64,000 bases of DNA from Bryobacterales bacterium (lineage in GTDB: Bacteria > Acidobacteriota > Terriglobia > Bryobacterales > Bryobacteraceae). Made by a program: the position numbers and the translations under genes. The DNA is taken from positions 1 to 64,000 of the forward strand of contig JAEUQC010000014.1 of NCBI GenBank assembly GCA_016789905.1, read 5' to 3'. The notes under the pieces are model-generated. The model ran no database searches, was not told where the DNA came from, and saw only the letters and a list, made by a program, of their open reading frames with translations. Each line of letters starts with the position of its first letter. The stretch's first letter is position 1. Below are positions 26,398 through 35,139 of this stretch, one piece after another.

Positions 26398-26694
26398 ATG
26401 ACTACTGACACCCATGCGCTTCAAATCCAGCTCTACCGGGAGGTTCTCAACAAATACAGGCCTTCGGGCGAGTTGGAATCCAAACTGGTCTACCAGATCT
26501 TCGCCCTGCATTGGGCAAATAGCCGGCTGCACGAGTTTTACGTGGCCAGTTCGCAAAAGCGCGAGTTCGCCGCTAACACCGCAACCCTCTTCAAACTGGA
26601 ACAGCGCCTCGCCCTGCTCCAGGCTGCCTGGCCCCAACGCGAGCAATCCGGACCCAGGAAACGCAAGGATGTCCTTGAACCCGCGGTTCAGTAG
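26398..26694 (+). CDS. Small helical protein of unknown function
   Basis: The 98-residue protein is rich in charged helical stretches (LQIQLYREVLNKY, LESKLVYQIFALHWANSRLHEFYVAS, ATLFKLEQRLALLQAAW) and lacks signals or membrane segments. AAAGGAA lies 8 bases before the ATG. It is flanked on both sides by hairpins, so it is a single transcription unit. I do not recognise a family. Confidence 0.55.
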   Translation: MTTDTHALQIQLYREVLNKYRPSGELESKLVYQIFALHWANSRLHEFYVASSQKREFAANTATLFKLEQRLALLQAAWPQREQSGPRKRKDVLEPAVQ

Positions 26695-26699
26695 CCGCC

Positions 26700-26732
26700 A
26701 CGGCCGGGGAGTTGTCGCCGCTCCCCGGCCGT
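26700..26732 (+). terminator. Strong hairpin after the small gene, no U tract
   Basis: ACGGCCGGGGAG (26700-26711) pairs perfectly with CTCCCCGGCCGT (26721-26732) around an 8-9-base loop, five bases after the stop codon. It is followed by seven A residues, not T, so it may stabilise the mRNA end or work without a U tract rather than be a canonical terminator. Confidence 0.45.
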
Positions 26733-26833
26733 AAAAAAACGCTTGTACTTTCCCGCCGTACGTTGCATACTAGGCTCGCGCAGCTAATCGCTTAGACAAC
26801 GCCCATATCGCCTTTACTGCCAGGAGACCCAGG

Positions 26834-28126
26834 ATGACCGGACACAAAGCCGCTGCCGGGGCCATTGCGCTGCTCTGCCTATTCAGCCTCGCCTGCACCC
26901 GCACGGAAGCACCCAAACCAACCGCGGAAGCCGTTCCGCCGCCCGCCGCCTGCGTCGCTCAGGCCAGTTGGATCACGGCTCCGGCGCCGCCCACGGAGAT
27001 CGGCGGCCCGGGCGTGCCCGTTACCCAGGAGACCAACTGCCAGTTCTATCAGTTCGCCTACCAGTGGTTCTTCTCCCTCGTCCAACCGGCCGGCGCGTCC
27101 GGCGAACTGCAATTTGAAACGCTCAACGTCTATCAGCCAAACCAGACCAACCAGTGCGCCATGACCAAGAAGACGGGCCGCGCCAACACCGCCAAGGCCC
27201 TCTTCGTCCGTGTTCCGAAGGATGCCACGAACAGCTTTGACCCCGTGGTTCCTCAAGATATCCTTCAGGCCACCGGCGGCCCGCTCTACGACCAGAACGG
27301 CAACGTCGTGCTCTATTACGTGCTCTACAACTCCCTGGAGTGCCAGGCCACAGCCGCCGGCTATCTTCCCAACACCATCGAGATCAAGACGTCGTGGCGA
27401 ATCCTGAAAGCCGCCGACCCCGCCTACTACACCATGACCGCTACCGTGCCCGGCGTCTCCCAGACGCCTATCATTCTCGGCCTCGTTGGGTTCCATCTGG
27501 TCATCAACACACAACTACATCCAGAATTCGTCTGGGCCACTTTCGAACACGTCAACAACGCGCCAGACTGCGCCAATCCGCAGCCCGCGCCCGCCGCCGG
27601 CTGGTCGTTCCTAAGCAGCGCCTGCGCCGCCTGCCTCAAACAGAACGGTGTCAACGGCTGCCCGCAGTGCAATTTCAATCAGGGCGTCACGCCCCCGCCG
27701 CCTCCGGGCGTGACGGGCACGCCCAATCAGGTTTGCCGCGTCTTCCCGCTCGGCACAGACCCTGGCTCTATGACCAACGGCAACAACAACGATACCAACC
27801 GTTTCAACATCCAAACGCTCAACACGCAGCTTGCCGGATTCTTTGCCCAGCTCCCGGCCGGAAGTCCGATGAAGGTGTGGCAGAACTACACGCTCGTTGG
27901 CGGACTTTGGACCAACGGCGGTGTCGGCTCTAGTGGCACCAACGTGCAGCGTGGCTCGCTCGAAGCCGCAAATCTAACGATGGAAACGTTCTTCCAGTCC
28001 GGCAACCAGGCGAACTGTTTCACCTGCCACAACTACGATCCAGCCAGCCCTCTCACGGTCAGCCACATCATCAGCAATCTGCTGCCCTCCAGCGTCGCTC
28101 CCAAACGCGCGAAGGCAAAAAAGTAG
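26834..28126 (+). CDS. Lipoprotein with a C-terminal haem c motif, unknown function
   Basis: The 430-residue product has a lipoprotein signal (ALLCLFSLACTRTE; lipid on the Cys at about residue 21). A large beta-rich body follows with many cysteines (NCQFYQF, SSACAACLKQNG, GCPQCNFN), a Pro-rich turn near residue 285, and at about residue 397 NCFTCHNYDP, a CxxCH haem c attachment site 30 residues from the end. A membrane-anchored monohaem cytochrome-like protein is the simplest reading. TTGTAC and CATACT 17 bases apart (26743-26771) may be its promoter; CAGGAGA is the ribosome site. Confidence 0.7.
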   Translation: MTGHKAAAGAIALLCLFSLACTRTEAPKPTAEAVPPPAACVAQASWITAPAPPTEIGGPGVPVTQETNCQFYQFAYQWFFSLVQPAGASGELQFETLNVYQPNQTNQCAMTKKTGRANTAKALFVRVPKDATNSFDPVVPQDILQATGGPLYDQNGNVVLYYVLYNSLECQATAAGYLPNTIEIKTSWRILKAADPAYYTMTATVPGVSQTPIILGLVGFHLVINTQLHPEFVWATFEHVNNAPDCANPQPAPAAGWSFLSSACAACLKQNGVNGCPQCNFNQGVTPPPPPGVTGTPNQVCRVFPLGTDPGSMTNGNNNDTNRFNIQTLNTQLAGFFAQLPAGSPMKVWQNYTLVGGLWTNGGVGSSGTNVQRGSLEAANLTMETFFQSGNQANCFTCHNYDPASPLTVSHIISNLLPSSVAPKRAKAKK

Positions 28127-28132
28127 AACCGC

Positions 28133-28813
28133 CTAGGCAGCCAGCAACTCTAGCCGGGAGATCCAAGCATCAAAATGCGGACACTCCCGGCGCATCGCTT
28201 CCAGGCCAATCTCCAGCGCCCCCAACGTCCCCAGGAGTGGTTTCTGATACCCCGGGATTAAAGCCTGCAAACGCTTCGATGGCGCCGTTTCCGGTGAGTC
28301 GTTGATGTCTTCGGGCGTCGGAAATGCATCCCGAATACTCTGCAGCGTGGCCTCCAGTTCCGGCCGGCAAATTTCCCGGCTGAAAGCGGCGCAGTCGCTG
28401 AACAACAGCGCCTCAAACTCATGCATCATTACGAACGGCACGAATCTGCTTGGATCGCACTGCTTCCCCAGATCCGCCAACAATGCCGCCTCAACCGTCT
28501 CTGCCTTTCGTGCATTGGCTAACCGTGCAGCCTCCCGCCGTCCCGGCCATGCGCCATCCCCATCTTGAGGCAGCCCGTAGTAATCAACAATCGTCGTCGC
28601 CACACACCCTGGATCCTGTCGCAAGTGCGTCACAATGTCCTTCTTCACTTGGGGCCACGGCCGGATTCCCCCTCGCCGGTCGCGCGCCCTGGCGTTGCCA
28701 ACTATGCGCGCACTCACATTCGAATACCCAATACCAAGCAGATAGTCGCGCAACACCTCGTTGACGAAGTCCTCCTCCGTCGGCCCCTCCACATGAATCA
28801 ACAGGCGCCGCAT
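28133..28813 (-). CDS. DUF4276 protein, TOPRIM-like partner of the adjacent ATPase
   Basis: The 226-residue protein starts RRLLIHVEGPTEEDFVNEVL and continues with TTIVDYYGLPQD (Asp77) and MMHEFEALLFSD (131-140), the recognisable DUF4276 blocks. Glu9 in VEGPTEE and Asp77 after a hydrophobic strand resemble the Glu and the DxD-type acidic positions of TOPRIM nuclease folds; that fold assignment is my inference. It begins 4 bases after the stop of the AAA ATPase gene on the same strand, so the two are one operon. Pairs like this are found in defence contexts, with OLD and PARIS as analogues. Confidence 0.75.
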   Translation of the reverse strand: MRRLLIHVEGPTEEDFVNEVLRDYLLGIGYSNVSARIVGNARARDRRGGIRPWPQVKKDIVTHLRQDPGCVATTIVDYYGLPQDGDGAWPGRREAARLANARKAETVEAALLADLGKQCDPSRFVPFVMMHEFEALLFSDCAAFSREICRPELEATLQSIRDAFPTPEDINDSPETAPSKRLQALIPGYQKPLLGTLGALEIGLEAMRRECPHFDAWISRLELLAA

Positions 28814-28817
28814 GGAG

Positions 28818-29939
28818 TCAGCCCTTCCCGGGACGCCCGCCGATTTCGTTCTTCTCCCACAGCTGACCCAAACTGTAATCCGCCAGCCAGGCCGCCAGCG
28901 GTGCTGCCTCCAATCGCCGAATCTGGGTAGCCCCACCCACCCGCTCCGCCACCAGTACCTCTTCTGGCTCGAAATAGTCCAGCAGCAACGACGATTGCGT
29001 GGAAACAACAACCTGCGTCTCCACCGAAACCTGTCGTACCAGCGCCGCCAACTTCCCTATCGCATACGGGTGCAGTCCCAGTTCCGGCTCATCCACCAGA
29101 ATCGTCGATGGCCGGTAGCTCTTCGGCTGTAGGAACAAGGTGGCCAACGCGATGAACCGCAGCGTTCCATCGGAAAGGGACGCGGCGTCAAAGTATAAAT
29201 CAGAGTCTCTATGCCGCCATTCCAGCTTGATGCTCTCCGGCTGCAACGGATTCGGACGCAGCCGGAAATCGTCGAAAAACGGAGCCACCATCTGAACCGT
29301 CCGCCGGATCAGCGAGTACGATTCCGAATGCCTTTCCTGGAGCACATAGAGGAACGCCGCGAGGTTGGAACCATCGGCCCGAAGATGCTCGTTATCGTCT
29401 AGCTTCGCCGTCTTTCGCATCGGCGAAGTCGAACTGGTATCGTGCACATGATAAACACGCCATCCACCCAGCAAAGTTCGGACCCATCCGGCGGTCTTGA
29501 TCAATTGCGGATTGCTAATGCCGGCCTCCAATCGACGCCCAATTGGTTCGATTCCCGAGGAATATGGCTCCGCATACTGCGACTTCGCCCAGTAGTATGC
29601 CGTTTCGGCAAACGGGTACAGACTATCGTCATCTGTCGTCTTTAACCGAAGCCTGTACTGGTTCACCTGCCCAGAAAACCCGAGATGGAAAGCGATTTCC
29701 TCAGTGATCTTCGAGCCGAAATGAAGCAACCGCTCCGCCCCGCCCGCCGCCGTCACCGTGCTCTGTAGTCGCCCTTCCCGAATGGCATGCAGGAACGAAA
29801 ACGCCCCAATGAAATTCGACTTCCCCGAACCATTGGCCCCGATCAGAACATTGATCGGCCCCAAGCGCAAATCCTGAACGGAAGCGATGCTCTTGAAGCC
29901 TTGAATCGATATGGTCTCGAGTGCGCTATCGGACGTCAA
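28818..29939 (-). CDS. AAA_21-type (OLD/SMC-like) ATPase
   Basis: The 373-residue ATPase has an ABC-like head: Walker A GANGSGKS (34-41) after IQGFKSIASVQDLRLGPINVLIG, signature LSDGTLRF (255-262) and Walker B ILVDEPELGLHP (280-291), then a D-loop/H-switch region VVVSTQSSLLLD. There is no long coiled coil. The C-terminal GQLWEKNEIGGRP is characteristic of the members coupled to DUF4276. It starts at TTG 29939 with GGAGG nine bases upstream. It is the first gene of a two-gene operon with DUF4276. A role in anti-phage defence is likely but not proven. Confidence 0.85.
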   Translation of the reverse strand: MTSDSALETISIQGFKSIASVQDLRLGPINVLIGANGSGKSNFIGAFSFLHAIREGRLQSTVTAAGGAERLLHFGSKITEEIAFHLGFSGQVNQYRLRLKTTDDDSLYPFAETAYYWAKSQYAEPYSSGIEPIGRRLEAGISNPQLIKTAGWVRTLLGGWRVYHVHDTSSTSPMRKTAKLDDNEHLRADGSNLAAFLYVLQERHSESYSLIRRTVQMVAPFFDDFRLRPNPLQPESIKLEWRHRDSDLYFDAASLSDGTLRFIALATLFLQPKSYRPSTILVDEPELGLHPYAIGKLAALVRQVSVETQVVVSTQSSLLLDYFEPEEVLVAERVGGATQIRRLEAAPLAAWLADYSLGQLWEKNEIGGRPGKG

Positions 29940-29970
29940 TAAGGGGACCTCCGCTCCATCATATCGCCCC

Positions 29971-31290
29971 TCACCCCAGCACCTTCCGCATCGCCCCCAT
30001 CAACACATCCTCCACCGCCGGGCTTACGCGCGACACGGCCGAAGTCTCATACCCGCCCTCCTCGTAGGCCCGCGCCGTGCCAATATACATCGGCCCGTAA
30101 TCCCCATACGCCGCCGTCGCCACTAACTCGCCGCGCCGCATCTCCGCCGCTGCCAACTGATACTCCACAAACAATTCCCCCGGCATGTGCAGTATCGAAA
30201 ACGAGCCCAGCCGCAGCGCCGTCAAATCGATCTTCCGTCCCGCTCGCGTCAATCGCAAAAACGCCAGATACCGTGCATGGTTCGCCCGCTGCTTCGCGTC
30301 CAACGCCGCGTCCCCAATCGCCGCCACAATCTCCTCTTCGCTGAATCCCTTCCCAGTCCGCAAAGGCATCGCGACAGATTCGGAAACCCACCGCACCGCA
30401 TCCACCGCAATCGGCTTTTCCGCCGCCTTGGCCTCGGCCATCGCCGTGGCCATCTTGCCCGTCAACACCGCCCGGTTCGCCGGCGCCCCGTCGTTAAACT
30501 TGCCCGCCCCAATGTTCCCCGCCGCGCCCGTAAAATGCACCTGAAACGTATCCGTCTGCGACCGCCGCGCCTTCCCCACAAAGTCGCACGACACCCCGCC
30601 CTTGCCGTAATAGCTCATCGGATGCGTCGCGTAATAGCTCAACGTCGCCACCCGCTTCTCCCCGCCCCAAAAACTCACCGATCGCAACAACGGATCAATC
30701 ACCCCCACCGGCGCCGCGCACTGCGGTGAGTTTCGGCACGACGTCATCCGCCCAAACGCCACCTTCCCATCGGCCCCCAGTATCCGCCGGTTCGACGCGA
30801 CCTCCCGCACCTCCGCCGCTCCGCCCGTCACCTGCGTCACCGCCGCCGGCTTTGAAGCGCGAACCGCCGCCGCCGTCCGCGTCACCGCCAGCCGCGCAAA
30901 CGCATCGTCATAAAGCGCCACGCCCTTGGGCAACAACGCATACGCCGTCGCATCGTCCCCCGGCGCGTCGTGCGGATGCAGCGTGTGCACCGTCACCCGG
31001 TCCGGCGTCGTTCCGGCCGCCTTCGCCAGCGCCGCCCGCCAGCGGTCCCGGCTCCCATTCCCAATCCCCAGCCAGTCCACGCTGCACAACACAATCGGCC
31101 GCTCCCCCGCCGGATAGAGCACCACGCCCCGTGCCTCCAGCTTGTCCACCACTTCCGAAGCCACCGGCACCAGCCCGTAGCAAAGCGCCGCCCCCAATGG
31201 CGGCGTCACATCCGCCGCGAAGGTCGCCACGCGCATCCCCCGCCCGGCCAGCGCCAGGCTCAACATCCCCCGCCTACTCAGCAGCCCCAT
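29971..31290 (-). CDS. Exported neutral/alkaline ceramidase-like protein
   Basis: The 439-residue product has a twin-arginine-like leader (LSRRGMLSLALAGRG) and starts its mature part with VATFAADVTPPLGAALC, the typical opening of the neutral/alkaline non-lysosomal ceramidase-like group. Supporting segments are VHTLHPHDAPGDD, LSYYATHPMSYYG (a likely zinc-binding His) and VHFTGAAGNIGAGKFND. It is shorter than true ceramidases (about 650-750 residues), so lipid amidase activity is uncertain. Its start overlaps the PQQ-propeller gene by 17 bases. Confidence 0.7.
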   Translation of the reverse strand: MGLLSRRGMLSLALAGRGMRVATFAADVTPPLGAALCYGLVPVASEVVDKLEARGVVLYPAGERPIVLCSVDWLGIGNGSRDRWRAALAKAAGTTPDRVTVHTLHPHDAPGDDATAYALLPKGVALYDDAFARLAVTRTAAAVRASKPAAVTQVTGGAAEVREVASNRRILGADGKVAFGRMTSCRNSPQCAAPVGVIDPLLRSVSFWGGEKRVATLSYYATHPMSYYGKGGVSCDFVGKARRSQTDTFQVHFTGAAGNIGAGKFNDGAPANRAVLTGKMATAMAEAKAAEKPIAVDAVRWVSESVAMPLRTGKGFSEEEIVAAIGDAALDAKQRANHARYLAFLRLTRAGRKIDLTALRLGSFSILHMPGELFVEYQLAAAEMRRGELVATAAYGDYGPMYIGTARAYEEGGYETSAVSRVSPAVEDVLMGAMRKVLG

Positions 31291-32638
31291 AGCAATACAC
31301 CATTCCCTTCGTACGAATCATAACCCGCCCATCCACCAGCGCCGGCGACGCCAGCACCTCTTCTTCCACCTCATTCACCGCCAGTAACTCCTGCTCCGCC
31401 CCGGCCTTCAATACGCTCACTTTCCCCGTGTGGCTCGTGATGTAGATCTTCCCATCCGCCGCCACCGGAGACGCATAATACTTGTCCGCCTCCCCGCGCA
31501 GCCGGGCCTGCTTGAACAGCTTCCCCGTCGACGCGTTGAGCGTCGTCAACACCCCGCCCTCATTGATCATGTACAGCACGCCCTGGTAAACCAGCGGCGA
31601 CGGCAACTGCGGAATCGAGCGCAGGAATTTCCACGCCAACCCGCCGCCAATCTTATAGGCGAGCAGCGCGTTTTCCGCCCGCATCGTCCGCGCGTACTGC
31701 TCCCATTCCCCCTGGTCTAACGATCCGTTCGAGTCCAGATCCAGATACGTCCAGCTCGAAGTCACATGCGCCGTCGGTGCCTCGGCCTTGCTCAATACTC
31801 CATCGCTGTTCTTATCAAAACCTTTCAATGCCTCCGCGAACGAAGGAATCTGCAGCAGTTTCCCGGCGTCGTTCTCCGGCGTATTAAACCCGTGGACTAA
31901 CACCAAATCCCCATGCACCACCGGGACTGATTTCATCTCCGCCGGCAGCCCATCCACGCCCCACGCCACGCGCCCCGTGGCGATCTCATAGGCCTCCATC
32001 CGCAGCGAACCCGGCGCCAGCACCCACTTGCCATGCACCACCGGCGTCGAATGGCCGGAGAGCGCTTCCTTCCGTGCGACTTTCCAAACCTGTTCACCAT
32101 TGGCGAGCGAAAACGCCGCCGCATACGAACCGATGCTCTGATCGACAATTAACACCACTCGCCCCTCGGCGATAACCGGCGAAACGCCCATGCCATAGGC
32201 GTTTTTGAATGGGCCCATCGGCGTCCGCCACAGCTCGACGCCCGCCACCGTATAGGCCACCAGCCCAAAGTCCGGAAAGAATGCGACCACCGTCGAGCCA
32301 TCGCAAGCGACCGTTGGCGAAGCCGAGTGGTTCAGCTTATGCAGCGTCTCCGCCCGTTTCCGTTCCACCGTCTTCCGCCATAGCGGATTCCCGCTCGCCC
32401 GGTCCAGCGCCACGAGCACAAAGCTGTTCCCAGTCAGCCCGGTGACAAACACCCGCGATCCCACCACGACCGGTGACGACAGCCCTTCCGGAACGGCCGC
32501 TTTCCAGACGGTCCGAAATCGAACCGGATAGGCGAGCGAGTCAGTGGCCACTCCAGCCCCGTTCGCGCCCCGGAACCCCGGCCAATCAGCCGCCGCCGCG
32601 CCCAGCGCCGCCAACACCAATACCAGCCCAAATCGCAT
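31274..32638 (-). CDS. Exported PQQ-like beta-propeller protein with two EF-hands
   Basis: The 454-residue protein has a signal peptide (FGLVLVLAALGAAAADWPGFRG) and repeated propeller strands (GNSFVLVALDRASGNPLWRKTV, VVAFFPDFGLVAYTVAGVELWRT, GVLTTLNASTGKLFKQ, GKIYITSHTGKVSVLKAG) of the BamB/PQQ type. Inside the propeller, at about 276-320, DKNSDGVLSKAE and DLDSNGSLDQGEWEQY are two calcium EF-hand loops. It is the first gene of a pair with the ceramidase-like gene. No PQQ-binding residues can be confirmed. Confidence 0.8.
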   Translation of the reverse strand: MRFGLVLVLAALGAAAADWPGFRGANGAGVATDSLAYPVRFRTVWKAAVPEGLSSPVVVGSRVFVTGLTGNSFVLVALDRASGNPLWRKTVERKRAETLHKLNHSASPTVACDGSTVVAFFPDFGLVAYTVAGVELWRTPMGPFKNAYGMGVSPVIAEGRVVLIVDQSIGSYAAAFSLANGEQVWKVARKEALSGHSTPVVHGKWVLAPGSLRMEAYEIATGRVAWGVDGLPAEMKSVPVVHGDLVLVHGFNTPENDAGKLLQIPSFAEALKGFDKNSDGVLSKAEAPTAHVTSSWTYLDLDSNGSLDQGEWEQYARTMRAENALLAYKIGGGLAWKFLRSIPQLPSPLVYQGVLYMINEGGVLTTLNASTGKLFKQARLRGEADKYYASPVAADGKIYITSHTGKVSVLKAGAEQELLAVNEVEEEVLASPALVDGRVMIRTKGMVYCYGAAE

Positions 32639-32643
32639 TCCCG

Positions 32644-32649
32644 TTTATA
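32644..32649 (-). promoter_or_regulatory. -10-like TATAAA adjacent to start codon
   Basis: On the minus strand TATAAA ends five bases before the ATG at 32638; no ribosome site or clear -35 box is visible, as expected of a leaderless promoter. Confidence 0.4.
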
Positions 32650-32784
32650 CCACGCCCTCCCCCCATCGGAGCCACCCCCCGTCTGTCCCCGGTTGATCGG
32701 GGACGCGGCGGATAAGCCACTTCATATCAATCAATTACAAGCGAAAACGAGGGCCGGAAAAAATCCCCCCCCTCGCACCCCCCC

Positions 32785-33987
32785 CTATTTTCCCAACACC
32801 ACTTTCGGCCCGCATTCCCCGTCAAATTGCGACGCCACCAAAACCAACAGAATCGCCGCCGCCACCGCCACCGCCGCCATCCAAACCACCATCCCCGCGA
32901 ACCCGATCGTATCCTTCCAGACCCCCGCCATGTAGATCATCCCAGCGCTCGACAATCCCCCCATCATGTTCAACACGCCACCGCCCAATCCCCGGTTCTC
33001 GCTCCAAATCACGTCATACGCCGCTGCAAACGCATTCGCGGCCAATAGCCCCGAAAACAACCCGAACCCCACCGAATGCAACCGCGCTTCCAACAGCGTC
33101 CCCGACGCAAACGTCAAGTACGCAAACGGCGCGCTGAGAAACACCCCCGCCGCCGCCACGTACAGCCTTGCCGGCCGCCACCGCCCACGCAAATGATCCG
33201 CCAACGCGCTTCCCCCAAGTATCCCCGCCACCTGGCTCACCTGCACAAATACGGTCGCGTTCCAACCGCTATCGGTCATCGACAACCCGAACCGCTCCTG
33301 CAAAAACGTCGGATACCAAGCCAACAAAATCCACTGCACCGCGCAGAACGCCGCGAACGCAAACGACAAGGCTACATACGACCTCGACCGGAACAACCCC
33401 ATCATCGATCCGCCCCGCCGCGCCGCCGCCGCTTCTAACCCCACTCCCTTCCCCCGCACGCCCCAGCCCAACACCACGCTATAAGCGATCCCCAACAGCG
33501 CCGCATACAGAAAACCCTGCCGCCAACCCAAATTGTCCGCCGCCCATCCCCCATACCACCCCCCAATCAGCACTCCCACGTACATCCCCGACTGGTGAAA
33601 CCCCAGCGCCTTGCTCCGCGCCCCCTCCGAGTAATGACTCGCCAGCAACGCCAGCGCCGTCGGATAGTACAACGCTTCCGTAATCCCCATCACCCCGCGC
33701 CACACCAGAAACGACGTTTCCGAACCCGCCATTCCGCACCCGATCGTCGCCGCGCTCCACAACACCAGACTCGAAACCAGCAACACGTCCCGCCGCCAGA
33801 TATCCGCCAACCTTCCCGCAACCGGCATCGACAGCGTATAAACCCACATGAAAATCGAGCCAATCAGGCCCAGCTTCGCCCCCGCAAATCCCAGGTCGGC
33901 TTTCAGCGCCGGAAACATGCTGTAAACCATCTGGCGGTCCACATAGTTCAGCGCAAACGCGATCCAGAGATAGGCGACAAGCGGCAT
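32785..33987 (-). CDS. MFS transporter
   Basis: The 400-residue membrane protein has twelve predicted helices in two halves, opening with PLVAYLWIAFALNYVDRQMVYSMFPALKADLGF and the loop 2-3 motif GRLADIWRRD. The NYVDRQ start and organisation resemble the anion:cation symporter type (hexuronate, glucarate and related acid-sugar carriers). Its start follows the enolase-superfamily gene stop without a gap, so it probably takes up the substrate of that operon. Confidence 0.85.
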   Translation of the reverse strand: MPLVAYLWIAFALNYVDRQMVYSMFPALKADLGFAGAKLGLIGSIFMWVYTLSMPVAGRLADIWRRDVLLVSSLVLWSAATIGCGMAGSETSFLVWRGVMGITEALYYPTALALLASHYSEGARSKALGFHQSGMYVGVLIGGWYGGWAADNLGWRQGFLYAALLGIAYSVVLGWGVRGKGVGLEAAAARRGGSMMGLFRSRSYVALSFAFAAFCAVQWILLAWYPTFLQERFGLSMTDSGWNATVFVQVSQVAGILGGSALADHLRGRWRPARLYVAAAGVFLSAPFAYLTFASGTLLEARLHSVGFGLFSGLLAANAFAAAYDVIWSENRGLGGGVLNMMGGLSSAGMIYMAGVWKDTIGFAGMVVWMAAVAVAAAILLVLVASQFDGECGPKVVLGK

Positions 33988-35130
33988 TTAGCGTCTCAAC
34001 GCCGAAACATCCGCGCGCGAAAACTCCGCCAGCGCGTCCAAATTCAATTCGATTCCCAAACCCGGCCCGTCCGGTATCCGCAGCATCCCCTCGGCATTCA
34101 GTTTCCAGCCGCCCGCGCACAGATCGTCAATAAACGGTGACCCCGTCAAATACTCCACCATATCCGTCCCCGCGAACGCCGACGCTATCTGCAGGTCCGA
34201 AGCCAGCCCAACCGTCGTATTCCAACCATGCGGAATGAACCGCACGCCATTATCCACCGCCATCTGCGCAATCCGCCGCTGCTCGCTCAGCCCGCCACAC
34301 TTGGTCACATCCGGCTGCACAATATCGAACGCGCCCCCGGTCAGCCACGGCGCAAAGGATTGACGGCGCGTCAGCACCTCCCCGCCCGCGATGGTCACGC
34401 TCGAGGCGCGCCTCAGCGCGATAAAATCCTCGAGCGCGTCCGGTTGCAACGGTTCTTCAAACCAGAACACATCGTAGTCGGCCAGCATTTCGGCGGTCCG
34501 TAGCGCCCACTTATATCCGCCCTGCCAGTACGCGTCGGACCCTCCCGCGTCCACCATCAGCAGCGAATCCCCGCCCACGGCTTCTCGCGCCGCGCGCACA
34601 ATCGATTCATCCACCACATGGCTCTGCCGTCCAAACGGTCCCCAACCGATCTTGAAAGCCCGGAACCCCTGCGCCTTCACCGGCAGCAGTTCCCCTTCCA
34701 TCCGTCCCGGCTCCCGCATCAGCAGCGAGGCGTAGGGCCTCACTTCTTCCCGGTGGCGCCCTCCCATCAGCCGGCCCACCGGCTGTTTACAAGCCTTTCC
34801 GAGCAAATCCCACAGTGCGATGTCGATCCCGCTGATCGTGTGTGTGATCGCCCCTCCCCGGCCTAGCCAGAACGTGTTCTGGTGCAGTTTCTCGCTCACT
34901 CGCTCCGGCTCCAACGCATCTTCGCCAATCAACAGTGGCCGTAAAATCTCCAAGGACGCGTTGACAAGCGCCTCAGAGGTGAATACCGAGCCCCAACCAA
35001 TGTCGTCCCCCGTCACCACGGCGATAATTGTGTGGACGCAGTCCTCCGGTTGCAACTCATTTGACCAGCCGCCCTCGGGAGTTTTCCCGCGCAGCCCAAA
35101 GGCCAATACTCGTTCGATCTTCGATCCCAT
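33988..35130 (-). CDS. Mandelate racemase/muconate lactonizing enzyme family dehydratase-like protein
   Basis: The 380-residue protein has the enolase-superfamily capping domain and barrel: FKIGWGPFG (KxK-like lysine region), metal ligands Asp in MVDAGGSDAYW, Glu in FWFEEPLQPD and Glu in IAGGEVLTRR, and a late HGWNTTVGLASDLQ that supplies the catalytic His of MR-type members. Such enzymes dehydrate acid sugars. The MFS gene follows immediately and an MlrC-type gene precedes by 9 bases. The exact sugar is not readable from sequence. Confidence 0.85.
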   Translation of the reverse strand: MGSKIERVLAFGLRGKTPEGGWSNELQPEDCVHTIIAVVTGDDIGWGSVFTSEALVNASLEILRPLLIGEDALEPERVSEKLHQNTFWLGRGGAITHTISGIDIALWDLLGKACKQPVGRLMGGRHREEVRPYASLLMREPGRMEGELLPVKAQGFRAFKIGWGPFGRQSHVVDESIVRAAREAVGGDSLLMVDAGGSDAYWQGGYKWALRTAEMLADYDVFWFEEPLQPDALEDFIALRRASSVTIAGGEVLTRRQSFAPWLTGGAFDIVQPDVTKCGGLSEQRRIAQMAVDNGVRFIPHGWNTTVGLASDLQIASAFAGTDMVEYLTGSPFIDDLCAGGWKLNAEGMLRIPDGPGLGIELNLDALAEFSRADVSALRR

Positions 35131-35139
35131 TGCTCTCCT

